From positions 16,472,001 to 16,536,000 of the forward strand of contig JAWHQI010000019.1 of the NCBI GenBank assembly GCA_033032865.1: a DNA stretch of 64,000 nt, given 5' to 3'. Within the stretch, counting starts at the first letter, position 1. Each line of letters begins with the position of its first letter. The notes under the pieces were generated by a model. The model did no database searches and was not told where the DNA came from. It saw only the letters and a list, made by a program, of their open reading frames with translations. Below, one piece after another: positions 29,928-43,099 of this stretch. A program made the position numbers and the translations under genes. This DNA is from Dactylorhiza incarnata (taxonomy: Eukaryota > Streptophyta > Magnoliopsida > Asparagales > Orchidaceae).

Positions 29928-32900
29928 AGTGGTATCAGAGGAAGGTTATTCCAAAAAGTCTTCACAACCAGGAATAATGGCGCTTCATGATCTCTCTTCC
30001 ACTAGAGGGGATGAAATTTTATTGCATGAAAAATTGTTAGCACCGCCTTTATTTATGGGGAAAAATTATAAAGGGTGGAAAATATTAATGAAATTTTTTC
30101 TTAAATCTTTAGATGAAAAAGTTTGGAATATTAGTATTGAAAAGACCCCAAGCACATTAAATAGAAATGAAATGAGTTTAAATGCTAAAGCAACGAATAG
30201 TTTATTTTGCGGGCTTGATCAAAATATTTTTAAACTTATTTATACTTTACCTACTGCTTATGAGATTTGGAATTTTTTTGAAAATAATTATGATTCCCTT
30301 TCTCTACGTATGTAGTGAAAATCAAAGGAAATGGAAGAAGACAACACATCAACGAGAAGAGAAGATGGAAACTCATCTATGGAAGAGGAATGCAAAGAAG
30401 TTGTCAAAGGAACTTTATGTTCAAATCTTACCTCCTCCGAAAGTATTGTAAGAAAATCAAATTCCCTTTTTGTTTGTAATTATATTTCTACATTACAATT
30501 GCTACAAATTATAAAGCATAAAATTACGAAATTAAAAAAATGCTAATTGAAAATTGCATTTAGAAAATAAAAATTTAAAGCAAAAGTTAATGTAGATTCA
30601 AATTGTAATGTATCTTGTTTTCTCCATGGCACATTAGTTGAAAATATTACACCTTGTATAGAATATAATGAATTATAAGAAAATACAAGAAACTTGAAAA
30701 GGAGTGTATTTTTGTACAAGAACAAAAGGAAAGATTGTGTTTAGAAAATTCATCTTTGAAAAGTGAATGTGCTGTGTAAAAATTATAAAAATGAAATTAA
30801 AGAGATAGATGAAATATTTGAAGAATTATGAAATGATTGTATAACTCATATTAATTTTATTGTTACAACTCTTAAAAATAACACAATCGCTTATAATAAA
30901 GCTAGACATAATTAAAAAAAATCAAGAATAATGAATTAAAAACTAAAGTCAACATGCTTAAGAAAATTGTAAAGAGAAATTCTCAAAACATACATTTACA
31001 ATATCCAGTAAAATCCAAAAGCTATTTAAATATGAACTTATATAATTAGACTAAGCCAATCAAAGGGAATAAAAAACTTCAAAAGATTGTAAATGAACTC
31101 CAAAATATTATCATCATTATCTATTACAACATCAATCTTCTCCCAACATAAAATTAAATGTTCACATATTTCCTATGAAAAATACTTTCAATAATCATCA
31201 CAATTATAAGCTTCAAGACAAAAACATTCACAATGGAAATTAGATGCATAAAAACAATATTAAACAAAATTATTAATGGAGACCCAAAGCTAAAGATGAA
31301 ACACTAACTCCACTCAAAATGGACCATTCATCACTATCTCCTAACAAACCAACATGCTATATTAGGGTACCCAAAGGAACCATCCCACTCTGTTCTCTTT
31401 GGCTACATAAATCTCTTATTCATTAGGTATCATACAATTGCATGAAGTAGAAACAAATAAAAAATGAATACCTTTACTCTACTTCATGATATGGTTAACC
31501 CTCTTTTGCTTTTTGTGTTTTCTTTTGCCTTTTCTTGAGCCAACATGCTATGGTCACTTTATACAACTTGTGACAAGACTCTCACAGATTATGCCTAATT
31601 TCATTAATAAATCAAATTGATGAAATTGAATAAAAAGTCATATCATTTCTTAAGTGATCTATCTATCCTTTATTCTGGTTCTATCCTTCTAAATCCATTA
31701 CCAATAAAACTCAAATATTATAATTATAAATTATATATATAATTTTCTGAAGACCTAGTTATGATTAAACATGATAAGGGCTATCAAATGGTGCAAGAAT
31801 ATTAAATAAATAACAAGAATACACTTGCGCATTTTAAACATTTAGCCTAAGACCCATAATACTCTTTTTAAATCCACTTTTGACAATTATTTCATTAGTC
31901 TTGATTTATATATATATATATATATATATGTTTTGATTAATATTCAAAAATCAAAGAGAAAATTTAAAATACCCTTCAAAATAACCAAAAAGATTTTCTC
32001 ATTATATTTATATTCATTTTTCACCGTACAACTTTTCTCTTTAATAATTTGAAAAGGTTGAATATGAATTTTCTTTTATAATATTCATTTACATAATCAT
32101 GAATAATTAAATACTTAATTTCTTTTTGTTAAAGCTAATGATCATTTATGATAATTGTGCAAAAGCAAAAGATCGTTTAATTTAAATATTAAGCATAACT
32201 ACAAAATATGTTATTGCTTCCAACATATGGTGTGTGATCATGATCATTATATGAATGTATTATGTTTTGCATCAATCTCATTTATATGTAGACCGTAGAA
32301 TCATCTTTATACCAATTGACTACAAATCAAATAGAATCATCACTTCATTCTAGGTCTATAAATTGAACTACTATTTTTGAATACATGCAACATTAACACT
32401 ATTAATCTTATGGCATAACATTGCATTCAAACTCATCATTCTAGCATTATCAATATTATCATCCATACTAGGTATCTATTATTGCCATAATAAATTAATT
32501 TATAAATAGAAAAATTGAAAGTTAAAATTCATAATAACAATATGACTTTAAAATCAAATATAATTAGATATCAATCTTGCATAAAAGTCATAGTTAATAA
32601 ATTGTTTCCATATGATTAAATTCTTAGTCTATTCATGATCATTTACCCACATTATGTGTCTCACAACAGCGAGGGCGTAGGATTGTGTGCATTAGAGACC
32701 TAACCTCTAAGTCATATCTTGTCCTTAACCGGGGATGGCTCCATTGGGGCCTTGCGAGGCACTGGGGGGGAAGAGTGCTATGTTGAGCATCGTCTTTTGT
32801 ATGCATATGAGATTAACACCCTAACCTACGGCATGTGTGCAGCTCCTCATGGCCATCTATCACTTAGTACGTGGCTATAGTGTAGACATGTAGTTAGGGT

Positions 32901-35278
32901 ATCTTGATCTTAGACATACTCATATTATATACATTGCATGAATATTATTTCACTCTTTATGTTCATCATTAAACTCATGCATACTTTGTTCAAACATGCT
33001 ATCTTTTTTTATATACTCTTTGGACTTTCTTGATTTCGAAAAACATAATTATTTTGAAAGAGTATTTTGACACCTTAAGCCAAAAAACTTTTATCCATTT
33101 CTTTCACAATATTATTCAAAACTCTTTGCTATACATAGTGTCTCTTATCATACAAAACAAGAATCAAGAATAATTAGGTGACAAATTTCAAAATCACACA
33201 TTTTTTCTGGAAAATACAACTTCTGTTACTTTACTTTTCTGGAAAGTGATTATTAAATATTTTTAAAGTTATGTAATTATGTTAATTTTCTGTTACTCTT
33301 TAAATACTAAAAAGAAAAAAATTATGTAAAACTATTCAAAATCAATCAAAAACAAGTTTTTTCCTTATATAAAAAAAATCAAATACAAAATTACCAAACA
33401 TTTCAATGAACAAAAATATGCTTTTCTTCTTGTCTCTTTATATGTGCTTATTATTTTGTATTTTCTATTAATAAAAATTATAAAAATTGCTTTCAATTAA
33501 TTGAAAGGTTTCAAGGGTGATTTGGGTTATTTTTTCAAGATTAAAATACAATGAAAATTCTCTATTTCAATTATCTCAAAACATTGTTTTGTGTCATGCC
33601 TTGAACATTACCTTGTAATGTACAATGAAATTGATTATAGGAATCATGTGTAGAATTGCTTAACATGGCTCAAAGTATGAGTAATGTTTTATATTTGATA
33701 ATGATTTACTCACTCACCTCTTTGATAATCTACATATGTATTATTCTTGCTCTTGCATGATTGTGTAGTGTAACAACTTAATATTATTAGATGTGTAATT
33801 AGAGTACCTATACCTCATAAATTTTTTTTCATCCGTTTGAAAAAGTTTGTTTTTAATCCAAAAACTTAATGTTGGCAAAAAAAAAGTGAATTCAGAAAAC
33901 TTTGTCACTAACTAAAATTCAAATGAATACATGACAAAGATAACTCCACCAAGCATTACTCACCCACCTGATAAGTCTTAATGAGCATTGTGAGGTTGAG
34001 CACCTTAGAAAGAATTGTTAAATGTCTTATGCAAACTCCTTTATACACTACTTCTTCTTGTACACCGGATCACAAATAAATAAAAGAAAAGATAAAATAT
34101 AAGTGATCCCCCAAGCACTACTTTGCACCCTGATAAGTCTTAATGAACATTATGTGTGTAGAGCACTTTTCTAGTTGCACAACTTTTATGTGCATTGAAA
34201 TAATATATAGCTATATTTGTGGAAGTAATTCTAAAAATGCATTTCAATAATGTTGTGTTTATTCCAATATACATGTCATGTGTTTTGATTAAATCATATG
34301 TATACTCTTATCAAAAACACCACTTTTACTCGTCATTATTTCTTATAAAACTTCTACTCATGAGTATTGGACTTTAATGCATACTTACATATCTTTTCTA
34401 CAATCTTGTAGTAAATGCACTATATAGCTTTGCATGATCTCTACAATGTATAAGTATAATTGAATTGTGAATTTAGAACATTGTAGTTTCCTATCTTGTC
34501 TTGATAAATTAAAATCATGCTTGAATTATTTTTGTATACCACAAGCACATCTTTGATTTCAATTTCAAAACATCTTATTTCAAAAAATAACTCTCTTATT
34601 TATTATGCTTGCAAATTTCAAAAAGGGTGTTTATTTTAAAAGTGCTTATTATATTTGAACTTATCTTCCACTACTCCATGTATGCACACTCATTCATATT
34701 TATTTTTAAAACAAGTGCTATTGTATTTTGATAACAAGTGATATTTTAATCTTGGCCTTCAAATTGATAAAACATCTACTTTCCACTAAAACAAAACTCT
34801 TACTCATTTACAATGCTTCAAACTCCTATAAAGATGTTTATTTATCTTGAATCATACTTTCCACTATCCTTACTACTTGTATGCTCGATCATGAATATTT
34901 TGTACCCAACTAGTAATATTGGCTCCTTATCTAATACTCATTCTTACTCCAAACATCCTACAAAATGAGTAGAATATCTAAGTAATTCGAACTCCATCCT
35001 TTAATCATTCACCATGTAGTATCACTAAGTCATAAATCATTGTCCTGCTCTTGCCCTTCTCTCCGCCCTCATTTGATAATACCAAAAGGGGGAGAATAAC
35101 TTTGAAAGAAAGTCACACTTAATGGAAGTAAAATACATAGGATGCTTTGATTTAGGGAGAGCACTCATATAGGGGGAGCATATTCGTACTATCACGCCTA
35201 TCCTTTGCTATAAACACATTTCTTATTGTTAAGTGCTTTCTTTCTAAAGAGGGTTTGTTATTATCAAAAGGGGGAGTT
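29928..35278 (+). mobile_element. Sirevirus-like internal region II (tandem copy of I)
   Basis: Begins with primer site TGGTATCAGAG (29930-29940) and ends with PPT CAAAAGGGGGAG (35265-35276). It follows region I base for base with occasional substitutions and small indels, for example a longer TA run at 31905-31929. The repeat period is about 6.7 kb. Only the gag start is coding. Confidence 0.9.
29977..30315 (+). pseudogene. Copia gag, N-terminal part only (copy II)
   Basis: 112-residue frame from ATG 29977, the same as copy I except for A instead of T at residue 2 (MALHDL). The same TAG after LSLRM ends it. The shared stop shows that truncation happened before the duplication, or in the source element that produced both copies. 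Confidence 0.75.
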
Positions 35279-36725
35279 TGTTGGAACATGCTTTCCTCAT
35301 CACTTGGTTTGAGAATAACAAATCCCATTGTATTTAATCATAATTGCCTTGTGTTTATAGTGTGCATAAACTTCTACTTTCAATCCTCTATGAGTACGAA
35401 TAAGAAAGATGACGAATTATCTACCAGGTCAAAGCTCTGGTGATAGCGTGGCACGCCAATGCAACTGCTGGCGGTAGCGTGTGCAGATTTGGAAACTTCA
35501 TCGAAAATGAAACATTCGTCGAGAAAGGAAGGTCATCGAGACTGAATATGACAACTCTTACCGCAGAGCATTAAGACTAACACCCGATGGTAACTTATGG
35601 AAGTCCCGTGATCATGGTGCTGATTGAAGAGAAGAAAAGTAAGGAGATCTGACGGCTGGGAATAATATATCATATACAAGGCGCGTTAGCATTACCGCAG
35701 CGTGTTAGGTTGGGATACAAAAATTGGAGCCAGAATATTACCAAAGATGCCTCGTTCTATGTGCTAGCTTGTTGCCTAAAGAGGCTACCACCTGATGGTA
35801 TTGCTGCCGCCGGCGATAGGATCCGAGCCTATTTAAAGAGCGGTCCGACTCCATTTTGGATTGCTGATTTGCCGATTTGGACAACGCATCTAAGCCACGA
35901 CTTCTAAATTCATAAGAGCCTCCTTTTTGCAGCCAAGACAACTCAGATCAATGTTCATAAATGCAAGGAACTCAAAGAAGGATCGATCACGCTTATCTTA
36001 CACAAAGGTCGTACGCATCAACATCAAAGATTACATCGACGTGCCTTCAACAAGTTCTTCGAGTTCAACATAAGAGGGAGTTTTTTTCTTTAGTTTTTAC
36101 TTTATCTTATAACTCTTTACCTTTGTATCGGTTGAAAAATTTGCCTGTGCTGGCCACTAGATCTTGTGTGGCTTAAGGAGAATTCGTCGTGCGGTTGGCG
36201 ACTAAGGCCTTGCAAAGACTAGGGAGAATTCACCGCATGGGTGTGGAGACTTGGTCTAGGGTTAGATCTAGGGGGCGGCATGAGGACTCATCTGGGGAGA
36301 GATAGGATAAAGCCAACCGGTCCTTGGGAGAAGGGTCGGTATATAAAACCAAAAAGGTTTTTACACATTCGCCTCAATCTCAAGCATTATTGGGATAAAT
36401 TTTTGTAATGATTCTAAAAGCAATAATATGATTTGTTTTAACTAATATCATTGTGAAATCTCTGATATTTGAAATCTAAACTAAAAGGCATTCTCTGTCA
36501 CTAATGCCGAATGGTAACACTACCGCTAGCGGTAGTAACAGAGTTCACATTTGTCATGCCAAATACAACCAACTTTCATAAGATGCTTACTATAGTACTT
36601 AATCTAAGATATTGTTATAAATACTCTCAACCTATTTAAATAAACTCAATTAAGTTCAAAAGTATTAAATCCCTTATTCACCCCCCCCCCCCCCCCCCCC
36701 TTTAAGGCCGCCTACAGACCCAACA
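35279..36725 (+). repeat. Sirevirus-like LTR C
   Basis: TGTTGGAACATGC...GACCCAACA, 1447 bp. It has a perfect 18-bp palindrome ACTACCGCTAGCGGTAGT (36519-36536) and TATTTAAAG near 35829-35838. A run of 20 C (36681-36700) replaces the CCCC tracts of A and B. The end (TTTAAGGCCGCCTACAGACC) differs from A and B, so the last 50 bp may derive from a different copy. Confidence 0.9.
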
Positions 36726-38127
36726 AAGAGCCCCCAAGTGAGTTAAATAAGGAAGAGTGTGTCCTAAATGCTAAAAAACTCTAAAAACATAAATGCTCCA
36801 TCTCAAGCAAAATCCAAAAGCAAGTTGAATATGAATTTCCATGCCATAACAAAGAAAAATAAAGGAAGTAAAAAACAACAAATGTTTGTAAATCAAATTC
36901 CAAATCACTATCACCATGATTTATAAAGACAATCCACTCCCAACATAAATTTAAATGCTCACAAATTTCCTATGAAAAATGATTTCAAGAATCATTATCA
37001 TTCTAAGGCTCAAGATAAAAATAATTACAATGGAAATTTGATGCATACAAATATTATTAAACCAAAGTATGAATGGAGGCCCAAAATTTAAAATGAAAAA
37101 TTAACTCCATTTGAAAGGGCCCTTTCATCCTTGTTTCCTCATAATACATTAAGATATATTTGGGTACCCAAAGGAAACGTCACACTTGGTCCCCTTTGGA
37201 TACCTAAATATGTTATTCATTAGTTTCCAATCAAATGCATGAAGTGGAAACCAATAAAAAATGTAATATACATAATTCTACTTCACGATATGCTTAACTT
37301 ACAAAAACATAAAAACCAAAAACAATTTCTTCTTTTATTTAAGCCTAAAAGTCTTGTATGGTCACTTTATATATTGCGATATGCTTACTCACATTAAGCG
37401 TAAATTATTTAATAAATAAAATTGAATAAAAAGTTGTATCATTTTATAGTGGCCTATCTATCCTCTTTCTAGTTTCTATAATTTTTAAAACCATTGTCTA
37501 TAATTGTCTTATATTATCATTATAAATTGAACACTGAATTTGTTATGTGATATTATCAAGATTTATGAAAACACTCTCGAAAATGAATTTAAATGGGCCA
37601 TTAAGAACTCTTAGGGTAAAATATTTAATGCGCAATGTTTTGGTTATTTTATTGATTTCTTTGCTGCATTAGATAGTTCCTAACATGAACAATTATAATC
37701 AAGATAAATAGGAATAAAAAAATCACGAAAAACATGCATAATTCATAAATTTCTAATCTCTGTATGATATCGTCAGGTGCTAACACTTACCACTGTCGGT
37801 AGCTATATTTTCCAAAAATTTATGATTTGCTCGAAATTGTATTTTTCTACAAATTATTTTACTGCTTTAATTATTATTATTTTCTGCTTTCAGAAAAACT
37901 TAGATTTATTTTGGTTCATTTTTTGCAAATAAAAAATCCAAGAATCATAAATTAATAAATTAAATTGAATATAATTGATTTCATAATTTGCATTATGTTA
38001 GTGATTATTATGTGAATGGTTTAGGAATTGCGCTTCACTATTAATTGTATGTATCTCATTCTATATTAGAACCTAGAATTTAATCAATAAGCTTTATCAC
38101 TTCATTCTAAGTATATAAAAATTAGGT
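36726..38127 (+). mobile_element. Diverged Sirevirus-like internal fragment (region III)
   Basis: It aligns loosely with the part of regions I and II after gag: AAAATCCAAAAGC.AGTT.AATATGAA, CTCCCAACATAAA.TTAAATG, TTTCCTATGAAAAAT and GGTACCCAAAGGAA.C are shared. The primer site and gag are missing. It is much more diverged than I is from II. It stops at 38127, where the GC-rich gypsy sequence begins. No coding region. Confidence 0.75.
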
Positions 38128-38861
38128 TGATTACAACCCCGGTGTCCACTAGAGGGTGAGTAGAGACCAAGGGACCATCAGGCAAAAGGAGTAAGAGGGC
38201 GAACGAATCAGGGGGCCGGGCGAGCCGGGTTCTCGCCGGTCGCTCGCGGGAGCGCGAGCGGGCCAGGCCCTCGTCGGTTACTCGTAGGGAGGCGAGCGAG
38301 CCGAGCCTCTCGGTTCACGAGAGAGGCCTTTATGGGCGGCTCGCCTAGGAAGGGTTCATCATCTTTTTTACCTAAAAACCCCTTGTGGTCTGTAGTTAGC
38401 CCCTCCAAACAACGGAGTTTGGCCGTTGGCAGGCCATTTTGGGTTGTGTATAACAAAAGAGTAAGGCGGAATCCCGCTATTAGCAGACAGGACTGGAAAA
38501 ACTATTAATAGACCTTGAAGGGCACCTTGGGAGGTCATTCCAATCATAGCATTCTGAGCTTCTTCCTCCCTAGGTAATCTTGTCTTAGATCTCAGGCTCT
38601 CCAAGGTGCCCTGTCTCAACTTTGGCTTGGGAGGGGAAGTGCTCAAAGATCTTCCGGGTGTGTGCTGGGACCTCCTCACTGTGACCAAGGGTCTGTGTTT
38701 AGTTCTGAGTCTCCGGTAGGTTCCTTCCAAGGAATCAGTAAGTGCTAATTGCCCCTCATCATTGAGGGCTAGAGCTCCACAAAGAAGCCAAGTCCTGGAT
38801 TCAATATTTTTTGTGCGGTGAGCGTGTAGTGCAGCTAGTTCAAGAAAGCTCTAAGGAAGAG
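38128..38861 (+). repeat. Probable 5' LTR/leader of the Tat-type gypsy element
   Basis: Composition jumps from AT-rich to GC-rich at TGATTACAACCCCGG (38128), a possible LTR start. It contains a short palindrome GCTCGCG/CGCGAGC (38243-38260) and repeated GCGAGC words up to 38345, followed by CCTTTATGG. I cannot identify an LTR end or a primer site before gag, so the 5' end may be rearranged. Confidence 0.45.
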
Positions 38862-40360
38862 ATGGAAGGAGACAGTGTGCGAGAGGAGGACTTCTGCGGC
38901 TCGCCGCCACCCGGCGTGCCAACAATGGTGGAGATGTTGGCCGACCACAAGAGGGATCTGCTCGGGGCCTTCCATTATTCCCTTGCCAAGGCCCTTAGGG
39001 GTCTCACAACCCCTGCGCCCCAAGTGGCCCCTCCAGTTGGAGTAGGCGATCACGCCCCGGGGCAGAGGCCAGGGAAGGAGGCGATGTACCAGATGCCAGA
39101 GCGAGATCTATCGGGGCGGGAACTCTTTCCCAGCCCGGCGAGTGCAGGCGGGATTTAGGCGAGCGCCATCCCAGGAGGAGGGATCCCGGCCAGTGGGATC
39201 CCAGCGAGCGAACCCTCGGCAGGTCCAAGACCGGGAGGAGCTAGTTCTCCCAGGGAGCTCGCGGGGAAAGTAGAGCAGGTTAGGAGTGTGAAGGGGGGGA
39301 GTCCCTTTTGCGAGTTGGTGCTCTTGGCACCTCTCCTTGAGGGGTTCAGCGAGCCGTCTATGACGTTGAATACTGGCAAGGATGACCCCACATAGCACCT
39401 GTAGTGGTTCAAAGACATGGTCTCTATCAGACCTATGTCGGACGCTTTCAAGTGCCGACTCTTCGCAACCACCCTAAAGGAGAAAGCGACAGACTAGTTC
39501 CACCAGTTGCCCTTCGGGTCGATATATTATTTCGGGTATTTGCGTCGCAGCTTCCTGCCGTGCTTCTTATCCTCAAAGAAGAGGAAGAAGGACCCTGAGG
39601 CCCTCTTCAACATCAAGCAGAGGCAGGGGGAGTCGCTAGCTCATTATGTGCATCGATTCCAGGAGGTGCCAGGGTACACTCTCCAACTTGCCTTCATAGT
39701 GGGGCTGTGAGAGGGGTTCTTCAAGATGGACCTCAAGAGGAGGGATCCTTTGTCTTTTGAGGAGCTGATGGAGGGAGCGGCAGAGGAGATTAAGGGGGAG
39801 GCAGCAAACCCCGTGTTCTCGAAGAGGTTGGCACGGCTTAGCGAGCCGGAGGTCAAACAACCGTAACCAAGAAGGAGAGAAGAGGCAAGAGCCACGGAGG
39901 TGGGGTGGAGGCAGAAATAAGGGGGGAGGCAAGGCTCGGGAAGGGATTTCCACCAGTGAGGGGGCCACTTCCAAGGAGGCCAAGGAAGACCCCACCAGCT
40001 AGGGTGGAGGCAGGGACCGAGGCCACCTCATCCCCATCCGCCTCAGCAGGCAATGGCGGTCGGTCGAGGGAGACCAGGAAGGGGAAGAGGAGACGGAGCC
40101 GGAGCCGGAGCCGGAGGAGCAGTTCCTAAGAGGAGGAATAGGGCGACAGAGCTCGAGATGAGTGGGCGGCGTTGCCCTATTGTGACATCCATGTGGAGGA
40201 AGGTCACGTAATGGCCACCTGCCCGGAGTTCCTAGAGATGAAGGAAGCTAGAGCGCCAACGCCGCGGGAGCAGCGGGCGGTGAGGATTGAGGAGGTCCTG
40301 TCTCAGGATGAGGACGACGAGAGGTGTAATAACCGGGTCGATGTGGGGACTCGATGAGGG
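38862..40360 (+). pseudogene. Tat-type gag remnant
   Basis: Gag forms the virus-like particle. From ATG 38862 an acidic N-terminal frame runs to 39158. After stops, the retrotransposon Gag domain is readable: FKCRLFATTLKEKATD (about 39450), then RRSFLPCFLSSKKRKKDPEALFNIKQRQGESLAHYVHRFQ (39540-39660) and FKMDLKRRDPLSFEELMEGA. Near 40166-40215 comes CDIHVEEGHVMATC, a CX2HX4HX4C knuckle typical of Tat Gag in place of CCHC. Several stops and shifts make it non-functional. Confidence 0.75.
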
Positions 40361-40494
40361 ATCGGGGTGATCCATGGGGGGTAGGGATTGAGGCGACCCA
40401 GAAGGCAAGCCTCCACACCATCTATCATTACAATGTGGCTTCGACGTCCATAGCCACGCCCCCAGCAGAGAAGATTTCGTTCACTTAGAAGGAC

Positions 40495-41040
40495 ATGTCG
40501 GGTCATGAGGACCCATTCTGCTATGCGCTGGTCATTCAGACAGTGATCGAGAACTTCACCATCTCCCGGATCCTTGTGGATAATGGGAGCTCGGTCAACG
40601 TCATCATCAAGAAGGCATTTGATGAGATGCAGGTGGAGGCACAGAGGGTGTTGGCCTTGGACGGCCCACTGATTGGGTTCTCTGGTGAGAGGAAGGAAGT
40701 AGAAGGGGAAGTGGGAGCAGTCCAGGAACTACCGCTTTGTTATAGTGGACGCCCCAGTAGCTATAGTGCCTTCTTCGGACGGCCGCTTATCAGTGCGTTC
40801 TGCTGCATCCCTTCCACCTTCCATCAATGCCTTAAGTTCAACACGAGAGGAGTTCAAGTCCGGTTGAGGGGAGATCCGAAGGTGGCTCGGCTGTGCTATG
40901 TGACTGCCGTGAACACCATCTCTTGGATGGCCGAGGCGGAAGAGTGGGATCAGAAGATGGAGGAGCCGGCGAGGCTCAAGGAGGCAGTAGAGTTGGAAAG
41001 TAGAGAAGAGGGAGGAGTGGCCAAGGAAGGAGGGGCATAA
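40495..41040 (+). pseudogene. Tat-type aspartic protease remnant
   Basis: Open frame of 181 codons with HEDPFCYALVIQTVIENFTISRILVDNGSSVNVI; DNGSS corresponds to the D-T/S-G active site with N in second position. Downstream SFHQCLKFNTRGV resembles the H.CLKFPT segment that follows Tat proteases. The frame closes at 41040 and a low-complexity, E-rich linker follows (41044-41240), which has repeated 63-bp-like units (EEGAEELMEE). The changed catalytic motif and loss of linkage to RT suggest it is inactive. Confidence 0.7.
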
Positions 41041-41246
41041 GAGTTGATGGTGGTAGAGGAGGAGAGGGTAGGAGAAGGTCAGGCCCAGGAGGAAGGGGCA
41101 GAAGAGCTGATGGAAGAGGAGAAGGAGAGGGAAGAGGAGGAAGGAGAAGCCCAGGAGGAAGGGGCCGAAGAACTGATGGAGGTTCGGGGAGATAGGAAGG
41201 AGGAGGAGGCCGAAGTGCTGACTCATGGCGAGGAGAAAGAGGGTGA

Positions 41247-42190
41247 TTGGGGGAGCAGTCCCGGCTGGAGGCCGTGGATAAGGTTGTGGAGCTCGAAGTC
41301 ACCACCCGAGCGGGGGTGGTAGAAAAAGTCAAGATCAGCGGTGAGCTTATCCTAGAGGAGCAGAAGAAAATCCTGGCCTGCGTACAGGAGAATGTGGATG
41401 TCTTCGCCTGGAGCGCGATAGAGATTCCTGGGATCGATGCAGATGTGGCTTGCCACTGCCTCAACCTTGATTCCGACACCAGACCCATCCGACAAAATAA
41501 GAAAGTCATTGCGGACAAGCTGGAAGGGCCCATCCGAGAGGAGGTGGGAAAGCTCCTCCAAGCTGGATTTGTATCGGAGATCCAGTACCTAGGCTGGGTC
41601 TCCAATGTCGTTCTGGTAAAGAAGGGGGGAGGTAAGTGGAGAATATGCATTGACTTTTCTTTGCTTAATAAATCATGCCCCAAGGATTGCTACCCTTTGC
41701 CTCGAATCAACGCGCTGGTTGACTCAGCCGTCGGTTTTTGGTGAGGTCTTTTTTAGATGCTTTTTTAGGTTATCATCTAACCCACATGCAACCCCTTCGC
41801 CCCCCCCCCCCTCCAGCCCGACGTCAAGGATGTCTCTTTCATCATGGGGGATGGGTGCTACTGCTATAAAATGACCTCATGGTGAATAGTCGAGACCATG
41901 AGTCCCACCTCCGTGACCTTAAAGAAACCTTTGGGATGTTGAGGAAATTCAAGATGAAGCTCAACCACCAGAAGTGTGTCTTCGAGGCTAGCCAGGGAAA
42001 GTTTCTAGGACACTTGCTCACTCTAGCGGGAGTGGATCCCAATCCAGACAAAGTGAAGGCCATCATAGAGTTGGGGTCACCAAGGAGTGCGAAGGAGGTT
42101 CAACGCCTCACGGGGAAGTTGGTCGGGCTTAGTAGGTTCCTCTCCAGGGCGGGAGAGAAGTGTGCACCCTTCTTCAAGGTGCTCAGGGGG
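41247..42190 (+). pseudogene. Tat-type reverse transcriptase with the catalytic core deleted
   Basis: 41247-41744 encodes the start of RT: PIRQNKKVIADKLEGPIREEVGKLLQAGFVSEI, then VVLVKKGGGKWRICIDFSLLNKSCPKDCYPLPRINALVD. The palm with the YxDD box should follow, but 41745-41878 holds only scrambled sequence with a C-run (41803-41813). The frame resumes at 41879 with HLRDLKETFGMLRKFKMKLNHQKCVFEA, KFLGHLLTLAGVDPNPDKVKAI and VQRLTGKLVGLSRFLSRAGEKC. The missing core makes it inactive. Confidence 0.85.
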
Positions 42191-42950
42191 AATTAAAAGT
42201 TTGAATTGACCCCTGAGTGTGAGAAGGCTTTTCAAGCACTAAAGGAACAATTGACCCAAGCTCCCTTGCTGCAAGGGCCAAGAAAAGGAGAAGACTAGTA
42301 CATATACTTGGGGGTAGGACCCGAGGCAGTGAGTTTAGTGCTGGTCCGGGAAGAAGGTAAAAGGCAGCTCCCAATCTACTATGTTAGCTGAGTGCTGAGG
42401 AAGGCGGAGCTCCGATACTACCCCATCCTAGAGAAGTTGGCCTTCGCCTTGGTGGTGTCGGCCCGGAAGCTCCGGCCTTAATTCCAAGCGCATCTGATCA
42501 AGGTGGTGACCGATCACCCCCTCTGCAACATCATGGAAGTGGTGGAGCACTTGGGGAGGTTGGGTAAATGGTCGGTAGAGCAAACTGAATTTGATATTTC
42601 ATATGTGCCCAGGTTGTCCATAAAGGCCCAGGCGGTGGCAGACATTTTGGTGGACTATGTGACCGAGGTGGAAGAGTCTGAGCTACCCAGCTCGGTGGCC
42701 TGGAGGATGTTGGTGGACGGGGCCTCAGGAAAGCATTCCATTGGGGGAGGGGTGGTTTTGGTAAGCCCCTAAGGGACGAGGATTGAGCAAGAAATCAATA
42801 TTCATTTTCCCCTCACCAACAACCAGGCGGAGTACGAGGCGGTAGTAGTGGGCATGCGGCTGGCCCGAGAATTGGGAGTGCAGGATGTGGAGGTCTTGAC
42901 GGACTCCATGGTGGTGGCTTGCAAGGTTAGGGGGAGATCGAGGTAAAGGA
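42191..42950 (+). pseudogene. Dual RNase H region of the Tat element
   Basis: The first RNase H (to about 42620) follows RT with ALKEQLTQAPLL, ELRYYPILEKLAFALVVSARKLRP and VVTDHPLCNIM. A second domain from about 42700 reads WRMLVDGASGKHSIGGGVVLVSP, then NNQAEYEAVVVGMRLARELGVQDVEVLTDSMVV. That D...E...D pattern fits the additional, archaeal-like RNase H known in Tat elements. Several stops interrupt both. Confidence 0.8.
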
Positions 42951-43099
42951 CTCGTCTCTTCAGTGATACTTGGAAAAGGTCAAGGGGCTCATAGGGCAGT
43001 TCCGGACCTTCTCAATCCATCACGTGCCACGGGAGGAGAGTGTCGCGGCGGACCTCCTGGCCAAGTTTGGTCCAGCGAAGTGGGTATGGTGTTGGACCT

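Noticed and set aside
31905..31929. TA run as a microsatellite of interest
   Set aside because: A short length variant between two copies of the same element; ordinary slippage.
40976..41683. Minus-strand 235-codon frame, leucine/proline-rich
   Set aside because: It is the complement of the E/G-rich linker and RT start of the Tat element, which are recognisable on the plus strand.
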